From: Sulfurovum sp. NBC37-1
GTDB taxonomy: Bacteria > Campylobacterota > Campylobacteria > Campylobacterales > Sulfurovaceae
NCBI RefSeq assembly: GCF_000010345.1
Contig: NC_009663.1
Location: 248,001-312,000 of the forward strand
Length of the DNA stretch: 64,000 nucleotides
Direction: 5' to 3'
Within the stretch, counting starts at the first letter, position 1; every line of letters begins with the position of its first letter. Position numbers and translations under genes: made by a program. The notes under the pieces are model-generated. The model was given only the letters and a program-made list of their open reading frames with translations. It ran no database searches and had not been told where the DNA came from. This document shows, one piece after another, positions 32,990 to 42,313 of this stretch.

Positions 32990-34616
32990 AGTCAGAAATG
33001 TAGAGGTCTCCTACAAAAAACAGGTCGGGATCAAAGAGGCATCCCTTCAGGCCAATGCCGGAGAGATCATCGGGTTCATCGGTGCGGACGGTGCGGGGAA
33101 GAGTTCATTGATGCATGCTGTTGCCGGTGTGCTTCGCTTTGAAGGGGAGATCAGCTATTTTGAACAGGTGTACCATTCACCCAAAGAGGCGGAGAAGATC
33201 AAACCGTATACAGGACTGATGCCGCAGGGGATCGGTCTGGTACTTTACGAGACACTTACGGTAGGAGAACATTTATCGTTCTTTGCGAATATTCGCAATC
33301 TCAGACAGGATGCTTCGTTCAAAACCTATCGGCAGAAGCTTCTGCACATGGCGGGTCTTTCGGATTTTACCAATCGTCAGGCAGGCAAGCTCAGCGGAGG
33401 AATGATGCAGAAACTCTCGCTTATTTGTACCCTTCTGCACCGACCCAAACTGCTGATACTCGATGAACCCACCACCGGGGTCGATCCGCTTAGCCGTCTG
33501 GAACTGTGGGAGATCCTCGATAATATACGTAAAGAAGAAGGGACGATCGTACTGGTCAGTACGGCCTATATGCAGGAAGCGGCCAAAATGGACCGGGTAC
33601 TGCTTTTTGACGAAGGGGAGATCATTGCCAGGGGAACGGTACCGGAGCTCATCGATTCAGTAAGGGAGTATACCTTTGAAGGGGGAGCCTGTCCTGAAAA
33701 AGAAAATGCAGAGAGTGACTGCTTTACTTTTGACAAACGCAGCTACAGTCTCGACGTTCTCTCATCTTCCCATGCCGAACCGACACTCGAAGCGCTCTTT
33801 TTTGTCAATGCACTTAGGAAAAAACGTACCTTGCCAAAGATAGAGATAGATGCACGTGAAGGTGAAACGAAGATACCGGAAACAGTGATGGAAGCGAAGG
33901 GGCTGACAAAGCGTTTCGGTGACTTTACCGCGAACGATCATATCGATATGAGACTCAAAGGCGGAGAGATCGTGGGGCTTCTGGGAGCAAACGGTGCAGG
34001 CAAGACCACCTTTATGAAAATGCTGCTGGGGCTTTATCCTATCGATGAAGGTGAACTTACACTGCTGGGGAGAAGTATCCAAAGCAGTGATGACCGCCAG
34101 GCGCTCAAGGCGAAGATAGGCTATGTCAGCCAGCATTTCGCCCTCTATAAAGATATGACGGTACGGGAGAATCTGATCTATTTTGCCAATATGCACCGTA
34201 TCCCTGTCGCTACAGCGATCAAACGTATCAACCGCTATGCGCGGGAGCTTGGTTTCGATGCGTATATGGAGCATTTGCCCGGCGAACTGCCGCTGGGGAT
34301 CAATCAGAGATTTTCAGTAGCAGCGGCATTGCTTCATGAACCGGTCATTCTCTTCCTCGACGAACCGACCTCGGGAGTCGATACGATCGCCAGAGCGCAG
34401 TTTTGGGAGATGCTACACCGGCTCAAGACATCATGGGGTATCTCCATCCTGATCACGACACACTATATGAGTGAGGCGGAGTATTGCGACCGGGTCGTTC
34501 TGATGCGCCAGGGCAGGAAGATCGCAGATGATACGGTCAAAGCACTCTACGCCAAACACCCCGAAGCCCGGAACTTTGAAGATATCTTCCTGAGCTACTA
34601 CAGGAGCGAATCATGA
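32976..34616 (+). CDS. ABC exporter ATPase with two fused nucleotide-binding domains (YbhF-like)
   Basis: 546 aa. The first ATPase (about 1-220) has Walker A GADGAGKSS, signature LSGGMMQKL and Walker B LLILDEPTTGVDP. The second (about 305-546) has GANGAGKTT and ILFLDEPTSGVDT, but its signature is degenerate (LPLGINQRFS in place of LSGGQ). Fused pairs of this kind drive YbhFSR-type exporters. It overlaps the permease gene by 4 nt. Confidence 0.9.
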   Translation: MADLEVRNVEVSYKKQVGIKEASLQANAGEIIGFIGADGAGKSSLMHAVAGVLRFEGEISYFEQVYHSPKEAEKIKPYTGLMPQGIGLVLYETLTVGEHLSFFANIRNLRQDASFKTYRQKLLHMAGLSDFTNRQAGKLSGGMMQKLSLICTLLHRPKLLILDEPTTGVDPLSRLELWEILDNIRKEEGTIVLVSTAYMQEAAKMDRVLLFDEGEIIARGTVPELIDSVREYTFEGGACPEKENAESDCFTFDKRSYSLDVLSSSHAEPTLEALFFVNALRKKRTLPKIEIDAREGETKIPETVMEAKGLTKRFGDFTANDHIDMRLKGGEIVGLLGANGAGKTTFMKMLLGLYPIDEGELTLLGRSIQSSDDRQALKAKIGYVSQHFALYKDMTVRENLIYFANMHRIPVATAIKRINRYARELGFDAYMEHLPGELPLGINQRFSVAAALLHEPVILFLDEPTSGVDTIARAQFWEMLHRLKTSWGISILITTHYMSEAEYCDRVVLMRQGRKIADDTVKALYAKHPEARNFEDIFLSYYRSES

Positions 34617-35731
34617 AATTCTCCGTTGTCAAGGCCTATATGCTCAAAGAGTTCACCGAGCTGTTCCGATCGAAGCTGATCATCATGGTCTATCTGCTAC
34701 CCAGCATGATCATGCTGCTTTTCGGCTACGGGATCCGTATGGAAGTGACACATGCAAGAACGCTTATCATCGACAACGACCACAGCCATTTTTCCAGAAT
34801 GCTGACAGCGAAATTCGAGCATTCCAAATATTTCAACGCCAAGGTCACGCAGATGAGTGAAGCCGAGGCCCTGCATCGCATCAAGCAGGCAAAGGCCGAT
34901 ATCATCGTCATTATCCCCTCTTCGTTTGAAAAACGTATTCTGCATGGACAGAAGAGTGAGATCGGTGTGTTCGTCGACGGTGCCTTTCCCAACAGGGGTA
35001 TGACAATGGAGAGCTATGTGCAGGGGGTCATCCTCGATACCGCGCAGAGTGTAGGCGGGTCGCTGGGCAGGCAAAGTGGTATGATCACCATCAACAGCCG
35101 GAATCTCTTCAACCAGGCAATGCGTGATGAAGATGCTATTGTCCCCGGACTGATAGGTCTGGTGCTGCTGGTGGCACCGGCCATACTTTCTGCGCTGATG
35201 ATCGTCAAAGAGAAGGAACGGGGAACGATCTTCAACTTTTACGCTTCCCCGCTGGGCAGAAGCGAATTTCTTGCAGCAAAACTGATACCGGGATTTCTGT
35301 TACATTCGCTCAATATTTTTATCCTTTTTCTCTGGGCGACGGAACTCTTCGGTGTGCCGTTTCGGGGGAGTTTTATGCTCTACTGGTTCGCGTCCGAGAT
35401 CTACATATTGATCAGCCTCTCCATCGGGATGCTGATATCGGTTATCACCAGGCAGCAGATCGTCGCGGTGGTACTTACGATCATTATCACGATCATTCCG
35501 GGCTTTCTCTATTCGGGGATCCTGATGCCGATCTCTTCTATGGCCGGTGAGTCTTACATTGAAGCGCATCTTTTTCCGGTCATGTATTTCAACCATATCA
35601 TTTATGACTGTTTTCTCTCCGGGACAGGACTCGCCTCCGCCAAAACGGTTGAATATCTCGCTATTCTCATCATCTATGCTGTGATCCTGCTTGTTATGGG
35701 AAGTACTCTTTTGAAGAAGGAGCTGAAATGA
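34613..35731 (+). CDS. ABC-2 type permease (YbhS/YbhR-like), first
   Basis: 372 aa: one N-terminal helix, a large extracytoplasmic domain (about 45-170) and five C-terminal helices with VKEKERGTIFNFYASPLGRSEFLAAKL, the ABC-2 coupling helix. It pairs with the next permease. Confidence 0.9.
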   Translation: MKFSVVKAYMLKEFTELFRSKLIIMVYLLPSMIMLLFGYGIRMEVTHARTLIIDNDHSHFSRMLTAKFEHSKYFNAKVTQMSEAEALHRIKQAKADIIVIIPSSFEKRILHGQKSEIGVFVDGAFPNRGMTMESYVQGVILDTAQSVGGSLGRQSGMITINSRNLFNQAMRDEDAIVPGLIGLVLLVAPAILSALMIVKEKERGTIFNFYASPLGRSEFLAAKLIPGFLLHSLNIFILFLWATELFGVPFRGSFMLYWFASEIYILISLSIGMLISVITRQQIVAVVLTIIITIIPGFLYSGILMPISSMAGESYIEAHLFPVMYFNHIIYDCFLSGTGLASAKTVEYLAILIIYAVILLVMGSTLLKKELK

Positions 35732-36810
35732 GCCGTGTCTTCTGGGTGGTGTTCGGTAAAGAGATTCTGAGCTTCCTGCGCTCCATTGGGCTGGTCGCGG
35801 CGGTGCTCTATTCGTTTACGGCAGACATCTACATCGCTGGCGAGGGGATACAGATCACCCCGCGGAACGTGAAGATTGGGTATGTGGATGATACTGGAGG
35901 AGGTATCAGCCAGAAGATCCTCTCCCGCCTGCACAGACCGGAGTTCCTCCCGCCGCGACGCTTCAAATCACAGGAGGCGCTCAGCCGTGCCATCTTCGAT
36001 AAAGAAATACTGGTAGGCATTCTCTTTGACCAGGATTTCGAAAAGGATTTCCGCCAGGGCAAAAAGGCACAGCTCAATCTTCTTCTCGATGCGACCGCTG
36101 CAAGCCAGAGTTTTACGACACTGGGTTATCTTCAGAATATTGTGATGGATTTTTCAAAGCCCAATTTCCCCGTCGTCATCAAGTCGCATAAACTCTTCAA
36201 CCAGAATGCAGACAACCATTCCTTTATGGCGTTGACAGAGATGCTTTCCGTCATCACTCTGCTGATAGTTATACTCACAGCGGTGGTCTTTGTACGCGAA
36301 AAAGAGGAGGGGACTTGGGATATTATGTTGCTGATGCCGGTCGACCCCAAACTGATCATCCTGGCCAAATCGCTTTCCCAGGTAATGATCGTGATGGCCG
36401 GTGTGCTTCTGGCCCTGGGCTTTGTCATCTTCGGTGCGTTCGATACCCCGATGAACGGTTCGTTCTGGACGTTTATGCTGCTGACATTCTTTTACTCTTT
36501 TTCCAGCGCGGGCATCGGCCTTTTTGTTGCCGCCGTTTCCAAAAGCACGATGCAGGTCGCGCAGCTATCCATCATCATCATGATGCCGCTGATCTTCCTC
36601 AGTGGTGCCTGGACACCCATCTACGCCATGCATCCAGCGCTCCAGTTTCTTTCACTCTTTTCGCCGCTGCGTTATTATATCGAGGGGAGTGAGAGCATCT
36701 TCTTCCGTGGCACGGACTTTATCGATCTTTTACCCTATTTTGGCGGTGTTCTGCTTCTGGGGGTGCTGCTATACTGGTACGGGTTCAGGAAGATCGGTAA
36801 GTTGTTTTAA
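35728..36810 (+). CDS. ABC-2 type permease (YbhS/YbhR-like), second
   Basis: 360 aa with the same layout as its neighbour; VREKEEGTWDIMLLMPVDPKLIILAKSL is the coupling helix. It overlaps the previous gene by 4 nt and ends the export operon that begins with tetR. A 93-nt gap follows before mscS. Confidence 0.9.
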   Translation: MSRVFWVVFGKEILSFLRSIGLVAAVLYSFTADIYIAGEGIQITPRNVKIGYVDDTGGGISQKILSRLHRPEFLPPRRFKSQEALSRAIFDKEILVGILFDQDFEKDFRQGKKAQLNLLLDATAASQSFTTLGYLQNIVMDFSKPNFPVVIKSHKLFNQNADNHSFMALTEMLSVITLLIVILTAVVFVREKEEGTWDIMLLMPVDPKLIILAKSLSQVMIVMAGVLLALGFVIFGAFDTPMNGSFWTFMLLTFFYSFSSAGIGLFVAAVSKSTMQVAQLSIIIMMPLIFLSGAWTPIYAMHPALQFLSLFSPLRYYIEGSESIFFRGTDFIDLLPYFGGVLLLGVLLYWYGFRKIGKLF

Positions 36811-36903
36811 GAGGAAAGTTGGAAACGCAGATAAAATGCAAAGAACAGAACCGTTATGCTATTATTATAGATAGACGGCAGACATATTTACCAAAGGAAT
36901 GCA

Positions 36904-38748
36904 ATGTTTTTACATCGTTTATTGAAGCTCTTGTTTCTCTGTCTGCTTGCACACAACCTGCTGCAGGCAGCCGACCTTAATACTTCGCTGATCTCAGGTG
37001 ATAAAACGATTTATGCCCAACTGCAGGACAGGCTTAAACAAACAGAACCCAAAAATGATGAAATACTTCTGCAGGAGACCCTGCTGAAAAAATTGATCAA
37101 CTTTCAGGAAAATATACCCCAAAACACAACGACTTATGTGCTGCCCAAGGATGAAAAAGAGGCAAGGACACTGTTTACCAGCTGGATTGAGAACCTGTCA
37201 AAGAAAGTAGAACTGGAGCAGCAGCAAAAGTCTCTTCTTAATAAAATGGCAACTTTGAAAAAACAAATAGAAGAGATGCCTGCCAAGGATGCTTCACTGT
37301 TGACCTATCAGCTGCAATATGCGCTCTATGTAAAAAACAATCGATCAGTACAGCAGCAGATCAAGATCCTCGGCGATCAGGAAAAAGAGTTAAGCACATT
37401 GTTTCATCGGATGCCAAAGACATTGCTTTTGAATCAAAAGCTTTTAGCAGACAATCAGGAAAAGCTGTTGCAATATCTTATCTTTCAGAAAAAGATACTT
37501 AAATCACTGCAGACAAAAAAAGAGCGTCTGACATTGCTTGGCAATGTGGATCAGCTGGAGCAGTTAGCCAGGCAGCAAACAGAAGAGCAAAATATTTATA
37601 CTGAAATTTCCAAAGTGATTGCTGCAACAGATTTTATGCTCTTTTGCGATGCTTTACACAAAAAAGATCAAACAGCCTTTAAATGGGAAAAAGAGATCTT
37701 GGTGTACACAAATGATGCTGAGGAAAAGCATGCTTTGAAAAAGTTGCTTAAAGAGATGGAAAAAGAATACCTCGGCATTGTAAATACGATTAGTGGTTCA
37801 ACCGTACAGGATGTCAAGTACACGGCAGATTCAGCCCGGAAGTTGCTTGCAAAGCCTCTTTTTAAGATCAATGAGACACCGATCAGTATTTTTAAAATAG
37901 TGCTTGTGCTGCTGGTGCTTGTCATCGGTTTTTTGATCGGAAAATTTTTTAAATATACCCTGCATAAAAATCCGGAAGAGGATGACAGCAGTACCTTAGC
38001 CAACTCCTCAAGAATGATACTTTCAAATCTCGGATACTACATCATCATCGTCATCACATTTCTGGGTGCATTAAAAGTGTTGGGCATCAACCTCTCTTCC
38101 CTGGCCATTGTTGCCGGAGCACTCTCTGTAGGTATCGGGTTTGGTTTGCAGAATATTGTTTCAAATTCAGTATCCGGTCTTATTTTAATGTTTGAAGAAA
38201 GCATTAAGATCGGTGATTATGTTCAGCTTGATGAAAATCTCAAAGGCCATGTGACGGACATTCGCATGCGTGCTACCACTATCAAGACCAATTCCAACAT
38301 CGATGTGATCATACCCAACCAGAATTTTATTCAAAACAATGTTGTCAACTGGACGATGGAGGATGACATAAGACGTATTGAAGTCCCATTTGGTGTCAGA
38401 TACGGCACCAAACCGGAAACAGTTATCCGTGTTGTTCTTGAAGCGGTTAAAAAGAGTGGCTTTAAAGATATTTATACTTCAAGACGCCGTATTACACGTG
38501 TTGTGATGACTGAAATGGGTGACAGCAGTGTCAATTTCGAACTGCTTGTCTGGATCAAAGGCAAGGAGATCCTCTATCCGAAACGGACCATGTCCCGCTT
38601 TCTGATACTCATCTATAATGCATTATATGAGAACAATATAGAAATTCCATTTCCGCAAAGAGATCTGCATATACGAAGCATTGACAAGGAAATTGTATTT
38701 CCGATGGAACTCGATATTCCGGCAAAGGAGCCTATCGATGAAAAATAA
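36904..38748 (+). CDS. MscS-family mechanosensitive channel with long periplasmic coiled coil
   Basis: 614 aa. Signal sequence (about 1-22), a Gln/Lys-rich helical region to about residue 320, then the MscS core: a helix at FKIVLVLLVLVIGFLIGKFF, the pore helix LAIVAGALSVGIGFGLQNIVSNSVSGLILMFEESIKIGDYV and the beta domain. It protects against hypo-osmotic lysis, and the extended N-terminus resembles MscK/KefA-like proteins. Confidence 0.9.
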   Translation: MFLHRLLKLLFLCLLAHNLLQAADLNTSLISGDKTIYAQLQDRLKQTEPKNDEILLQETLLKKLINFQENIPQNTTTYVLPKDEKEARTLFTSWIENLSKKVELEQQQKSLLNKMATLKKQIEEMPAKDASLLTYQLQYALYVKNNRSVQQQIKILGDQEKELSTLFHRMPKTLLLNQKLLADNQEKLLQYLIFQKKILKSLQTKKERLTLLGNVDQLEQLARQQTEEQNIYTEISKVIAATDFMLFCDALHKKDQTAFKWEKEILVYTNDAEEKHALKKLLKEMEKEYLGIVNTISGSTVQDVKYTADSARKLLAKPLFKINETPISIFKIVLVLLVLVIGFLIGKFFKYTLHKNPEEDDSSTLANSSRMILSNLGYYIIIVITFLGALKVLGINLSSLAIVAGALSVGIGFGLQNIVSNSVSGLILMFEESIKIGDYVQLDENLKGHVTDIRMRATTIKTNSNIDVIIPNQNFIQNNVVNWTMEDDIRRIEVPFGVRYGTKPETVIRVVLEAVKKSGFKDIYTSRRRITRVVMTEMGDSSVNFELLVWIKGKEILYPKRTMSRFLILIYNALYENNIEIPFPQRDLHIRSIDKEIVFPMELDIPAKEPIDEK

Positions 38749-39640
38749 AACAAAAACCATTTCGCTGGTACTCGGAAGCGGCGGGGCAAGAGGGTATGCG
38801 CATATCGGTGTCATAGAAGAACTGTTGAAACACGGCTATGATATCAGGTCGGTCTCGGGTTCCTCCATGGGGGCGCTCATCGGCGGCCTGTATGCCTGCG
38901 GCAAGCTGGATGCCTACAAAGAGTGGGTTTTGGGGCTTGATCTGATCGATGTGGCAAAGCTGGTCGATTTCTCGTTTACGGGGACAGGTATCATACAGGG
39001 TGAGAAGGTATTCGACGTGATCAATGAGATGGTAGGTGATGTATATATAGAAGAGCTTCCCATACCTTTCACCGCAGTAGCGACGGATCTTCTCCGGCAG
39101 AAAGAGGTCTGGCTGCAGAAAGGAAAGCTTATCGATGCCATTCGGGCTTCCATCGCCATTCCGACGATCTTCACGCCAAAGAAGATCGGTGAGCGCTACC
39201 TCATAGACGGCGGTGTGCTCAACCCTCTGCCCATCGCCCCTACGATAGCGGATGATACACAGCTGACCATTGCCGTGAACCTCTCCGCCAATATCTCCAA
39301 AAAATATCAGATAGATGTTCCCAGGAAAGAGCAGGAGAAAGCAAGCGGTATGCAGGAGGTCTTTTTTCAAATGGCAAAAAAGGCGGAAGAGTTATTCGCC
39401 AGAGAGAAAACCGACAGGTTTGATGAGATGGATATGTTCGACATAATGGGACGTACGATTGACATTATGCAGCATGCCATTATGGAAAGTAAAATGGCAG
39501 GGTATGCTCCCGATATGATCATCGGTGTGCCGAACAATGCCTGCGGTTTTTACGAATTCAACAAAGCATACGAGCTGATAGAGCTTGGCAGGCTGATCGC
39601 ACGGGAACACTTGGAAGAGAATCGGGATGAAACGGTATAA
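38738..39640 (+). CDS. Patatin-like phospholipase (RssA-like)
   Basis: 300 aa from the ATG at 38738, which has GGAG 8 nt upstream and overlaps the mscS stop by 11 nt. GSGGARGYAHIG is the oxyanion loop, GSSMGALIGG is the GxSxG nucleophile (Ser in SGSSMGA) and DGGVLNPLP holds the catalytic Asp. It is predicted to be a cytoplasmic or membrane-associated lipid acyl hydrolase. Confidence 0.9.
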   Translation: MKNKTKTISLVLGSGGARGYAHIGVIEELLKHGYDIRSVSGSSMGALIGGLYACGKLDAYKEWVLGLDLIDVAKLVDFSFTGTGIIQGEKVFDVINEMVGDVYIEELPIPFTAVATDLLRQKEVWLQKGKLIDAIRASIAIPTIFTPKKIGERYLIDGGVLNPLPIAPTIADDTQLTIAVNLSANISKKYQIDVPRKEQEKASGMQEVFFQMAKKAEELFAREKTDRFDEMDMFDIMGRTIDIMQHAIMESKMAGYAPDMIIGVPNNACGFYEFNKAYELIELGRLIAREHLEENRDETV

Positions 39641-40274
39641 AAGAGATCTTCTTAAAGCACATCCCCGGAGTGTTTTCTTTTCTGTGGCAGGGCTTGTGGT
39701 CTTTTTGCTTATGTTTGTGAATGTACTGACCGACGGACCAATGCTGAAAGTGGATGAATGGGTCAGTCTGCATGTATCGGAACTCCACACGGAAACAGGG
39801 ACGAAAATGATTGTCTTTCTGACCGACCTGAATGGTGTGGTCGCAAGCACTATCCTTTTTGTACTGATCAGTACTTTTCTCTGGTATAAAAAACGGTACG
39901 GGGATCTTCGCTTTTTCCTATTCTCTTTCCTCGGTGCCACACTGCTTTTCAATCTGTTTAAATTCACCGTGCGGCGTGCCCGTCCGGATACAAGTCTTTT
40001 CGAGCTTGCAACCTACTCTTTCCCTTCGGGACATACGACCATGGCGACCGTGCTGGCATTGGCACTCTATGTTGTTTTCGTAAAGAGGATCGATGCAGGA
40101 GTGCCGCGAGCGCTGCTTCTACTGCTATGCATACTCTGGCCGGTGATGATAGCTTTTACCCGGGTCTATCTGAACGTACACTGGTTCTCCGATGTGATCG
40201 CAGGATTGTCTCTGGGGCTTTTCTGGGTGACACTCAGTACGATGGTCTATCCCCCGTACAGTGTACGGAAGTAA
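39627..40274 (+). CDS. PAP2-family membrane phosphatase
   Basis: 215 aa, about six helices. KFTVRRARPD, SFPSGHTTMAT and RVYLNVHWFSDVIAG are the three phosphatase motifs with catalytic histidines. It overlaps the patatin gene by 14 nt, so a joint role in phospholipid or undecaprenyl-phosphate turnover is likely. Confidence 0.92.
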   Translation: MKRYKRDLLKAHPRSVFFSVAGLVVFLLMFVNVLTDGPMLKVDEWVSLHVSELHTETGTKMIVFLTDLNGVVASTILFVLISTFLWYKKRYGDLRFFLFSFLGATLLFNLFKFTVRRARPDTSLFELATYSFPSGHTTMATVLALALYVVFVKRIDAGVPRALLLLLCILWPVMIAFTRVYLNVHWFSDVIAGLSLGLFWVTLSTMVYPPYSVRK

Positions 40275-40289
40275 AAAGGAGAAGATCAA

Positions 40290-41429
40290 TTAGTCTATAT
40301 CAAACCGTTTTTTGGTCAATATGATGAATTTGGTGGCACTTGGGTCCTGGATACCCAGCTTCTTGGCCGCTTTCGGATTGGCAATGTAGTATCCGAATTT
40401 CACAACGACACTGTCACCTTTCTGCAAGGCAGTATCGAATGTCACCTTGCGTGTTTCATGCGCCTTGATGGTCGTGTCTTTCAGCACTTCCGTCGCAAGC
40501 CACGGCATGGAAGGTTTACCGTTTGTGCCTATGACCCTCATAAAGTTTACCGGTTTGAGCTCGATGGTCTTTCCGTCCCTTTCTATGTTGATTCTCAACT
40601 GATTCAGCCTGAGTGGTTGGGGGAAGAGGGTATGTGTAGCTTCATTCTTTACAGTGACACTGAATCCATTTGCTTCTTTGTTCAGAGAAAGTTTTATGTA
40701 TTTTGAAAGCAGTTCCGGTGTAATTTTGTGGATGTTCACGCCATGGAATGCATGGGTCTTGCTGTCTTTCAGATTGACGAAGGTCCCTTTGACCTTGGGC
40801 ATATGGCAGGTGATGCAGGTCTCTTTGGAATCGTTCTGTTTCACTTCAAGGTCACAGACAGTAAAGCCTTTGCCGTTCTGTTTGTGCGAGTGACACCCCA
40901 TGCAGACATTGCCGTTATAGAAATTCTCATTGCCGTAGTCTATTTTGTGGTAAGGGGAACCGACAGTTTTTGTCATCAGGCCGAAGAGAGAGCTTTCCTC
41001 TTTGAATTCTATCTCTTTGCCTTTTCTTTTTGGATCGGCTGAGAAGAAGTATTTTTCTTTTTTACTCATGACATTTTTGTTCGCTTTGGCATGTTTTTCT
41101 ATGCTTTGTATCCTGTGGCACTGCTGACAGGAGATCGGTTCGTTCTCCTGTACAGCATTGTCGGTCAGTTTGGTTTTGCCTGCCATCAGTGCATGATCGG
41201 AAGGAGTATGGCACTTGGCACATTTATAATTCCCTTTTGCTTTATCCGGATGTTTGTCCCATACAGCCTTGTGTACAGGGTCCTTGAAGATGGATGCCCT
41301 GCTGTGCATGGAGCTTTGGTACTCCTCGGTAATGATGGGATGGCATTTTTTGCAGGTGGTGTTTTCCAATGCAGCATAGCTTTGCGTACTTAATAGAAAA
41401 AGTAACAGGAAAGTAAAAAGTTTTGTCAT
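40290..41429 (-). CDS. Pentaheme c-type cytochrome
   Basis: 379 aa with a signal peptide (KLFTFLLLFLLSTQSYA). Five CxxCH sites occur: CKKCH, CAKCH, CQQCH, CMGCH and CITCH, all before about residue 215. The remaining 160 residues form a heme-free, probably beta-rich domain. The N-terminal TTCKKCHPIITEEYQSSMHS resembles cytochrome c554-like multiheme proteins. The minus-strand -10 TACAAT (complement of 41468-41473) is 32 bp from the Fnr-like box at 41496, so it is likely co-regulated with the divergent NO-reductase-like genes. A role in nitrogen-oxide electron transfer is inferred. Confidence 0.83.
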   Translation of the reverse strand: MTKLFTFLLLFLLSTQSYAALENTTCKKCHPIITEEYQSSMHSRASIFKDPVHKAVWDKHPDKAKGNYKCAKCHTPSDHALMAGKTKLTDNAVQENEPISCQQCHRIQSIEKHAKANKNVMSKKEKYFFSADPKRKGKEIEFKEESSLFGLMTKTVGSPYHKIDYGNENFYNGNVCMGCHSHKQNGKGFTVCDLEVKQNDSKETCITCHMPKVKGTFVNLKDSKTHAFHGVNIHKITPELLSKYIKLSLNKEANGFSVTVKNEATHTLFPQPLRLNQLRINIERDGKTIELKPVNFMRVIGTNGKPSMPWLATEVLKDTTIKAHETRKVTFDTALQKGDSVVVKFGYYIANPKAAKKLGIQDPSATKFIILTKKRFDID

Positions 41430-41495
41430 AAATAAGTCCTTGTTTTAATTATTATTATAAGTCAGGAATTGTATTTAAATCGGAGTTATTTTATC

Positions 41496-41509
41496 TTGAT
41501 ATAAATCAA
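41496..41509. promoter_or_regulatory. Fnr-like box for the pentaheme cytochrome
   Basis: TTGATATAAATCAA; the same 14-mer recurs at 50369. The minus-strand TACAAT is centred exactly 32 bp away. Confidence 0.7.
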
Positions 41510-41622
41510 ACTTATTTTTATGCTTAAAAGGCATAATGTTTATTTATTAATCATTCATCAAAAAAAGTTTATAAAAACATCTTAATACTGTTTAAATATT
41601 AATCAATATACTGCCTATCTAC

Positions 41623-41636
41623 TTGATTTAAATCAA
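41623..41636. promoter_or_regulatory. Fnr-like box for the NO-reductase-like operon
   Basis: TTGATTTAAATCAA is a perfect palindrome. TATAAT at 41658-41663 is centred 31 bp downstream, and GAAGGAG stands before the ATG at 41693. Confidence 0.75.
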
Positions 41637-41692
41637 TTTCTTACTATAAGTCTCGACTATAATATGCATTACAAAAAAAGAAGGAGAAAAAG

Positions 41693-42313
41693 ATGACATT
41701 TTCAAACTCGGCAGAGTTATTGTCGTTCCACTGGTTTGCCTACAGTGTCTATTCGGCACTGATCATCTCAGTGATTGCATGGTTCGGGTACAACCTGACA
41801 CGAAAAGAGAAAGTAAAATCGATTGTCCGTATACCGTTTTATACCTATATCGGATTTTTGGTAGCGATGGGGGTAGGACACCATATTTTCACGTACAATA
41901 CAATTCCATGGGTCTCCCAGGATATTACAAGGCATGAAATCACGCCCGATGCGACATATACGTTTGAGATAGAAGACCACAAGTGGGTCAATATGCCAAA
42001 GAAAGTTACGGTGCAGTGCGGTCAGACCATCGAGTTTAATGTGCGGAGCCGTGACCTTGTGTATGGTTTTGGACTTTTTAGACAAGATGGTTCAATGGTC
42101 ATGCAGATGCAGGTAAATCCGGGAACAGATGTAAACGGTATTTTGGAACCAAACGATATTTTGTGGACATTTAATCATAACGGTGTTTTTGATGTGATCT
42201 CTACAGAGTATTCAGGACCGGATGCTTATGATGAACATTCGGGGAAAGATTTGATGTTCGTCAAAAACTTCGTTGAAGTTGTCGGATGTAAAGAAGAAGG
42301 AGGGAAAAAATAA
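41693..42313 (+). CDS. Heme-copper oxidase subunit II-like protein without CuA site (NO reductase subunit)
   Basis: 206 aa: two N-terminal membrane helices and a cupredoxin domain (about 90-200). The CuA ligands of cytochrome oxidases are all replaced: the first His is Tyr in RDLVYGFGLF (normally VNHGFG), and CxExCGxxHxxM reads STEYSGPDAYDEH, with both Cys changed to Ser. It therefore cannot take electrons from cytochrome c through CuA, which fits a quinol-dependent enzyme. The stop overlaps the next ATG by one base. Confidence 0.82.
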   Translation: MTFSNSAELLSFHWFAYSVYSALIISVIAWFGYNLTRKEKVKSIVRIPFYTYIGFLVAMGVGHHIFTYNTIPWVSQDITRHEITPDATYTFEIEDHKWVNMPKKVTVQCGQTIEFNVRSRDLVYGFGLFRQDGSMVMQMQVNPGTDVNGILEPNDILWTFNHNGVFDVISTEYSGPDAYDEHSGKDLMFVKNFVEVVGCKEEGGKK

